Source of the DNA: Paraburkholderia sp. C35
Lineage (GTDB): Bacteria > Pseudomonadota > Gammaproteobacteria > Burkholderiales > Burkholderiaceae
DNA length: 64,000 nt
Assembly: GCF_003121405.1 (NCBI RefSeq)
Contig: NZ_QBUY01000002.1
Location: 203,379 to 267,378, forward strand
Direction of reading: 5' to 3'
Of this stretch, positions 60,636-64,000 are shown piece after piece. Position 1 is the stretch's first letter. Each line of letters opens with the position of its first letter. A program made the translations under genes and the position numbers. The notes beneath the pieces were generated by a model. That model had not been told where the DNA came from. It ran no database searches and was given only the letters and a program-made list of their open reading frames with translations.

Positions 60636-62048
60636 ATGGATTTGAATCGACTCATGCAACCTTATCGAATCGAAATCGATGCGCTCGGCGAGTGCCGCGT
60701 GCCTGCCGATGCGTTATATGGCATTCACACGCTGCGCGGCCAGCAGAACTTTCCGTACTCGGGCGAGACCCTTTCGCAGTACTCGCGCTTCGTCGCGTGG
60801 CTGGCCCGGACCAAGCTTGCCGTTGCGCGTGTGAACACACGTCACGACAAGTTGACGCGGGAGCAGGGCGCCTCTATCGAGAAGGCCTGTCTGGAACTGG
60901 TCGACGGTCAACCTCGCGAAGCACTGATCGTCGATCCACTCGAAGGCTCGTGCGGCACGTCGATCAACATGAACATCAACGAAGTCCTTGCCAACCGCGC
61001 GTTACAGTTGCTGGGACGTGTACCCGGCGAATACGCGTTTCTCGACCCGCTGGACCACGTCAATCTGGGGCAGTCGACGAGCGATGTCGTGCTGACGGCA
61101 GTCAAGCTCACATTGCTGGAAGAGGTTGAGGCACTGGCTGTGACGCTTGAAAAGCTTGGCGCGTCGTTGCGCAACAAGCAGCATGAATTCGACGGCATGC
61201 TAAGGATCGCACGAACCTGTTTGCAGGATGCCTTGCCGATGCGGCTCGGACAGGCATTCGGTGGATACGCTGGCGTTGTCGAACGTAGCGTGGCGTCGCT
61301 GCGCGCGCAGTTGCAACCCATGCGTACGCTATGTCTTGGCGCGACAGCGGTTGGCACCGGGCTTGGCACCTATCCCGGCTACCGGGCCGAAGTGACGGCC
61401 GAGTTGTCGGAACTGGCAAACACGCCGCTCGAGCAGGCTGACGACCTGTTCGACGCAGTACAGAATATGGACGAGTTCGCCACGCTCGCAAGCACCGTCA
61501 AGACGGTCGCGCTTTCCATCGCCAAGATCGCAAACGATATTGTTCTGCTCTCTTCGGGACCGCACGGCGGTATAGCGGAACTCACGGTTTCGCCGCAACA
61601 GGCGGGTTCGTCGATGATGCCGGGCAAAGTCAACCCGGTGCATGCAATGGGTTTCACACAGATCGCGTACGTGGCGGCGGGCGCAGAACAAAGCGTGATG
61701 CTCGCGTGTGCGGGTGGCCAGCTCGAGACCAACAACTACATGCCACTGATCGCGGTGTCGCTGTTCAAAGCGATCGACATGGTGCAGCGAGCCGCCGATC
61801 TCTTCGATGAGCGCGTGGTGCGTCCACTGAAGGCGAATCAGGCTGCGAGTGAGCGCCATCTGCTCGAATCGACAGCCATCGCGCCTGTGGTGAAAGCGAA
61901 GGTTGGCTATGTTCGCGCTGCGGCACTGGTCAAGAAGGCAGCGGATTCTGGGCAATCGCTGCTGGAAGTGGTGATCAATAACGGCGTGGCAAGCAGGGAG
62001 GAAATGCTTGAGTTGTTACGACGGAGTAGCCGACATCCTGATGAATAG
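60636..62048 (+). CDS. aspartase/fumarase-family lyase
   Basis: This 470-residue enzyme belongs to the aspartate ammonia-lyase/fumarase superfamily, which eliminates ammonia, water or an amine from a succinyl group to release fumarate. Signatures are visible: EGSCGTSINMNINEVLANRA near 104-123, a substrate-binding segment HVNLGQSTSDV near 140-150, and GSSMMPGKVNPVHAMG near 326-341 holding the catalytic loop. The ATG at 60636 is 8 bases after the MFS stop; an ATG at 60654 is possible. Aspartate is the textbook substrate, but related members cleave other amino-succinates. Confidence 0.9.
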   Translation: MDLNRLMQPYRIEIDALGECRVPADALYGIHTLRGQQNFPYSGETLSQYSRFVAWLARTKLAVARVNTRHDKLTREQGASIEKACLELVDGQPREALIVDPLEGSCGTSINMNINEVLANRALQLLGRVPGEYAFLDPLDHVNLGQSTSDVVLTAVKLTLLEEVEALAVTLEKLGASLRNKQHEFDGMLRIARTCLQDALPMRLGQAFGGYAGVVERSVASLRAQLQPMRTLCLGATAVGTGLGTYPGYRAEVTAELSELANTPLEQADDLFDAVQNMDEFATLASTVKTVALSIAKIANDIVLLSSGPHGGIAELTVSPQQAGSSMMPGKVNPVHAMGFTQIAYVAAGAEQSVMLACAGGQLETNNYMPLIAVSLFKAIDMVQRAADLFDERVVRPLKANQAASERHLLESTAIAPVVKAKVGYVRAAALVKKAADSGQSLLEVVINNGVASREEMLELLRRSSRHPDE

Positions 62049-62788
62049 CTCGCTGCGACGTGTAAGAGGACCGCTATCCTGTAGAGGCCTGCTAGGGTGT
62101 ACCTGCTGCGGTTTCCTCTCCGCGCACACTTATCAGGCGCTCGTGCGTGTTGGTATCCGGCACAAGTTCTGATTGTGCTCGACGGAAGGTGCTTCGGTCA
62201 CGAACGGCGACGCATTGCTGGTCTTCGAGCGAGGTCTTTCTCTTGCGGTCAGCGTCGACTGCACAATGCGGAAGTCGGCCGGAACTCGCCGATCTCGTTA
62301 TCCGCGATGCAATCAGCTCTTCCGATGAGCTTTCGAATTCGGCCATGAACGGACGGTCGACACGGACACTTGGATCGTTGACACCCATTAGCGGACCCGG
62401 TGTCAAGCGAGCAAACAATCCCCTCGACCAGGTGAGCGGCCGATGCCGATTCTACTGATCGAAGGCAGTAGCCAATCGCACCCGTTTCTTCGCTTCATGG
62501 CTGCGACGGATCGCGCCAGACACCCATCAGGATCAAGCGATCGGCGTGCAGCAGCTGCCTGTCGCCCTGGTGGCTCTGCCACCCCAGAAGAACTTTGGTG
62601 CCGCAACGCGTCCATCGGGTTCGCACAATACTCGTGGTTGCCAAACGTCCGGCACCAATCCAAGGCTGGCTCGTGTTGCAGGCGATCCGCTTTGCTGCAC
62701 TTCGGGGACGGCGGCACGACATCCCATTCAATCTCGGTGGCTTTTGGCCCAGTCAACGATGAGGGCTTGCCGGTCGCCGTCGTAACGC
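62049..62788. other. 740-base stretch without a confident gene
   Basis: Frames of 80-117 codons occur on both strands, but none has a ribosome site, family motif or clean codon bias. The part next to the transposase stop should contain the right end of the insertion sequence. Segments around 62160-62400 again resemble dispersed non-coding sequence. No tRNA was found at this boundary. Confidence 0.35.
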
Positions 62789-63802
62789 TTATGCGAAGCA
62801 GCGAGTTACATCAAATGGTTTTCGCTCCTTCAGCATGTGGAAACACGCGCGGGCCAGCTTGTGAGCCAGGGCCTTGCGGGCGAGCACTGAATTCGTCCTC
62901 GCTTTCTTGCGTTCGTAGAACCGCCGGGCTTCGGTGCTAAAGTGCATCGCGAAGTTGGCCGCCTCGATGAATGCCCAGCACAGGTATGGATTTCCATTCC
63001 TGGTATTGCCTTGGCCCTTTTTCTTGCCGTTGCTCATGCGCTGGCTGTCCACGCACCGCGCGTAGGAAGCGAAGTTGCCAGCGTTGGCGAAACGCTCGAT
63101 GGTTCCGGTTTCGAGCATGATCACGGTAGCAAGCGTCTGGCCGATGCCGGGCACCGTGGTCAGCAAGACATAGTCGGGATGTCGCGCGACTTCCTTCTGG
63201 AGACGCCTTTCCACGATAGCAATCTGTTCGCGAAGCGTCGTGATGACCGCGACGTTCGCGCGGACCGCGAGCGCCACATTGTCGGGCAGGCCCATCTGAT
63301 TGACAGCGTGTTCGTCGAGTCGCTTGACCTGATTACTTGTGATTCGCGTGCCATACTGACGCGCTGTAATGTTCTCGACGGCGAGAATGTGACTGGTGCA
63401 GCTGCGTACCAGCTGCATGCGCTTGCGCGCCAGGTCTCGTACCTCACGGAGCCTCGCCGGCAGGATGGTGCCCACCGGAAGGATCCCCAGGCGTAGCAGG
63501 TGGGCCAGGTAGCGCGCGTCGGTCTCGTCGCCGCTATGTTTGAGCCCGTCGTATTTTTTGATCGCGGTGGTGTTGGCGAGATGAACCACGTAGCCGGCCG
63601 TCTGCAGGCCGTCGACAAGCCAGTACCAGTTGAACGTGGATTCGACCACGACGCCGGCCATCCCGGCTCGCCATGGGGCAAGGAACGCCAGGATCTTCGC
63701 CAGGTCGTTCGGCAGGCGTTTTTCGGCGACCACGCGGTCCGTTTCGTCGATCACGCTCACCACGCTATTGTTCGAATGCAGGTCAATGCCGCTATAGTTC
63801 AT
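62789..63802 (-). mobile_element. IS110-family transposase gene
   Basis: This 337-residue transposase has the RuvC-like DEDD N-terminus (Asp6 in MNYSGIDLHSNN; the Glu in VVESTFNWYW; Asp residues in GDETDARYLAHLLRLG) and the C-terminal serine domain (TVPGIGQTLATVIMLETG, then DSQRMSNGKKKGQGN). The length and motifs are complete, so it may be active. IS110 elements move through a circular form guided by a bridge RNA, lack ordinary inverted repeats, and make no target duplication. The structured region just upstream (63817-63870) fits the left non-coding end of such an element. Confidence 0.9.
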
Positions 63803-63816
63803 GATGACCTCCTTCT

Positions 63817-63870
63817 GGTTAAAGCTGTTTCGGCAAACTCACTTTAACCCCGTCGCCCGGCAGGGCGACG
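63817..63870. ncRNA. two stem-loops at the IS110 left end (candidate bridge-RNA region)
   Basis: GGTTAAAG (63817-63824) pairs with CTTTAACC (63842-63849), and CGTCGCCC (63851-63858) pairs with GGGCGACG (63863-63870) around GGCA. Both stems are perfect and lie immediately before the transposase start, where IS110 elements carry the non-coding left end and the bridge RNA. The boundaries of any RNA, and the element end, cannot be fixed from this sequence. If the element belongs to the IS1111 group, the guide would instead lie at the other end. Confidence 0.45.
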
Positions 63871-63966
63871 GCAGGAGGTCCGCTAGATGATTTTCAATCG
63901 ACGTGTGAACGGCAAGCAATTTACTTCGTGGATTGGATTTCAGACCATAATGTGTGGAAAATATAA

Positions 63967-64000
63967 ATGTCTCTGATTGACGATTTTCTGCCTCATTATG
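63967..64000 (+). CDS. start of a gene cut by the window edge
   Basis: The last 34 bases open with ATG and read MSLIDDFLPHY before the window ends. The AT-rich 63900-63966 stretch would hold its promoter. Eleven codons are too few to assign, and no clear ribosome site is present, so confidence is low. Confidence 0.35.
   Translation, partial: MSLIDDFLPHY

Noticed and set aside
1..64000. CRISPR arrays, tRNA or rRNA genes, integrases
   Set aside because: I saw no spaced direct repeats, no cloverleaf-like sequence and no rRNA segment. The only recombinase is the IS110 transposase.

Overview
The window is high-GC DNA with densely packed, accessory-type genes. Seven LysR-family regulators, a LacI regulator, two-component genes, a fused TRAP transporter, several major facilitator transporters, a Mo-hydroxylase, a DUF2957-type lipoprotein and an IS110-family insertion sequence together suggest a soil or plant-associated Burkholderiaceae member (Paraburkholderia/Caballeronia/Burkholderia), probably a secondary chromosome or megaplasmid. 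No rRNA, tRNA, CRISPR array, ribosomal protein or replication gene was seen. The taxonomic call is inference from protein families and base composition.

Layout. 0.17-2.85 kb: an exported and a cytosolic protein built from the same duplicated small domain, then an MFS transporter. 2.9-7.8 kb (minus strand): a sensor kinase with an NtrC-type sigma-54 regulator, preceded by a double-domain KaiC-like ATPase and a stand-alone receiver. 8-11.5 kb: an SDR gene fossil, an enoyl-CoA hydratase-like gene and an MHS-type transporter with a divergent LysR gene. 11.6-14.8 kb: a membrane-anchored protein, a TetX-like FAD monooxygenase and a DMT exporter. 14.9-24.7 kb: a LacI-controlled catabolic operon (TIM-barrel isomerase, two SDRs, split Tm-1-like/PEP-hydrolase-like pair, Gfo/Idh/MocA dehydrogenase, TRAP DctP and DctQM) with two palindromic operators. 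24.7-28.2 kb: YghU-type glutathione transferase, NhaR-like regulator, CBS protein, Tim44-like protein.

28.3-36.2 kb (minus strand): a tightly packed seven-gene set with two amidohydrolase paralogues (one without its metal motif), UbiD, UbiX, a histidine-rich COG0523 metallochaperone GTPase, an NCS2 nucleobase permease and an 8-oxoguanine-deaminase-like hydrolase, with a divergent LysR gene. The likely job is uptake, decarboxylation and deamination of an aromatic or N-heterocyclic acid; the substrate is unknown. 38.4-41.1 kb: a two-subunit Mo-hydroxylase. 41.1-44.3 kb: agmatinase, a PotF-like binding protein and a LysR gene. 44.4-46.4 kb: soluble lytic transglycosylase.

46.6-57.6 kb looks like a decaying, foreign or fast-evolving region. 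It holds a reductase lacking its 2Fe-2S domain, gene fragments, orphan membrane and secreted proteins, an HPP-like membrane protein with its LysR gene, a DUF2957-type lipoprotein interrupted by an in-frame TGA, and an orphan protein whose core resembles the active site of BLF1/CNF1-type glutamine deamidases. 58.1-62.0 kb: LysR, MFS transporter and an aspartase-family lyase, with a textbook LysR box. The window ends in an IS110-family element with a structured upstream region and the first codons of another gene.
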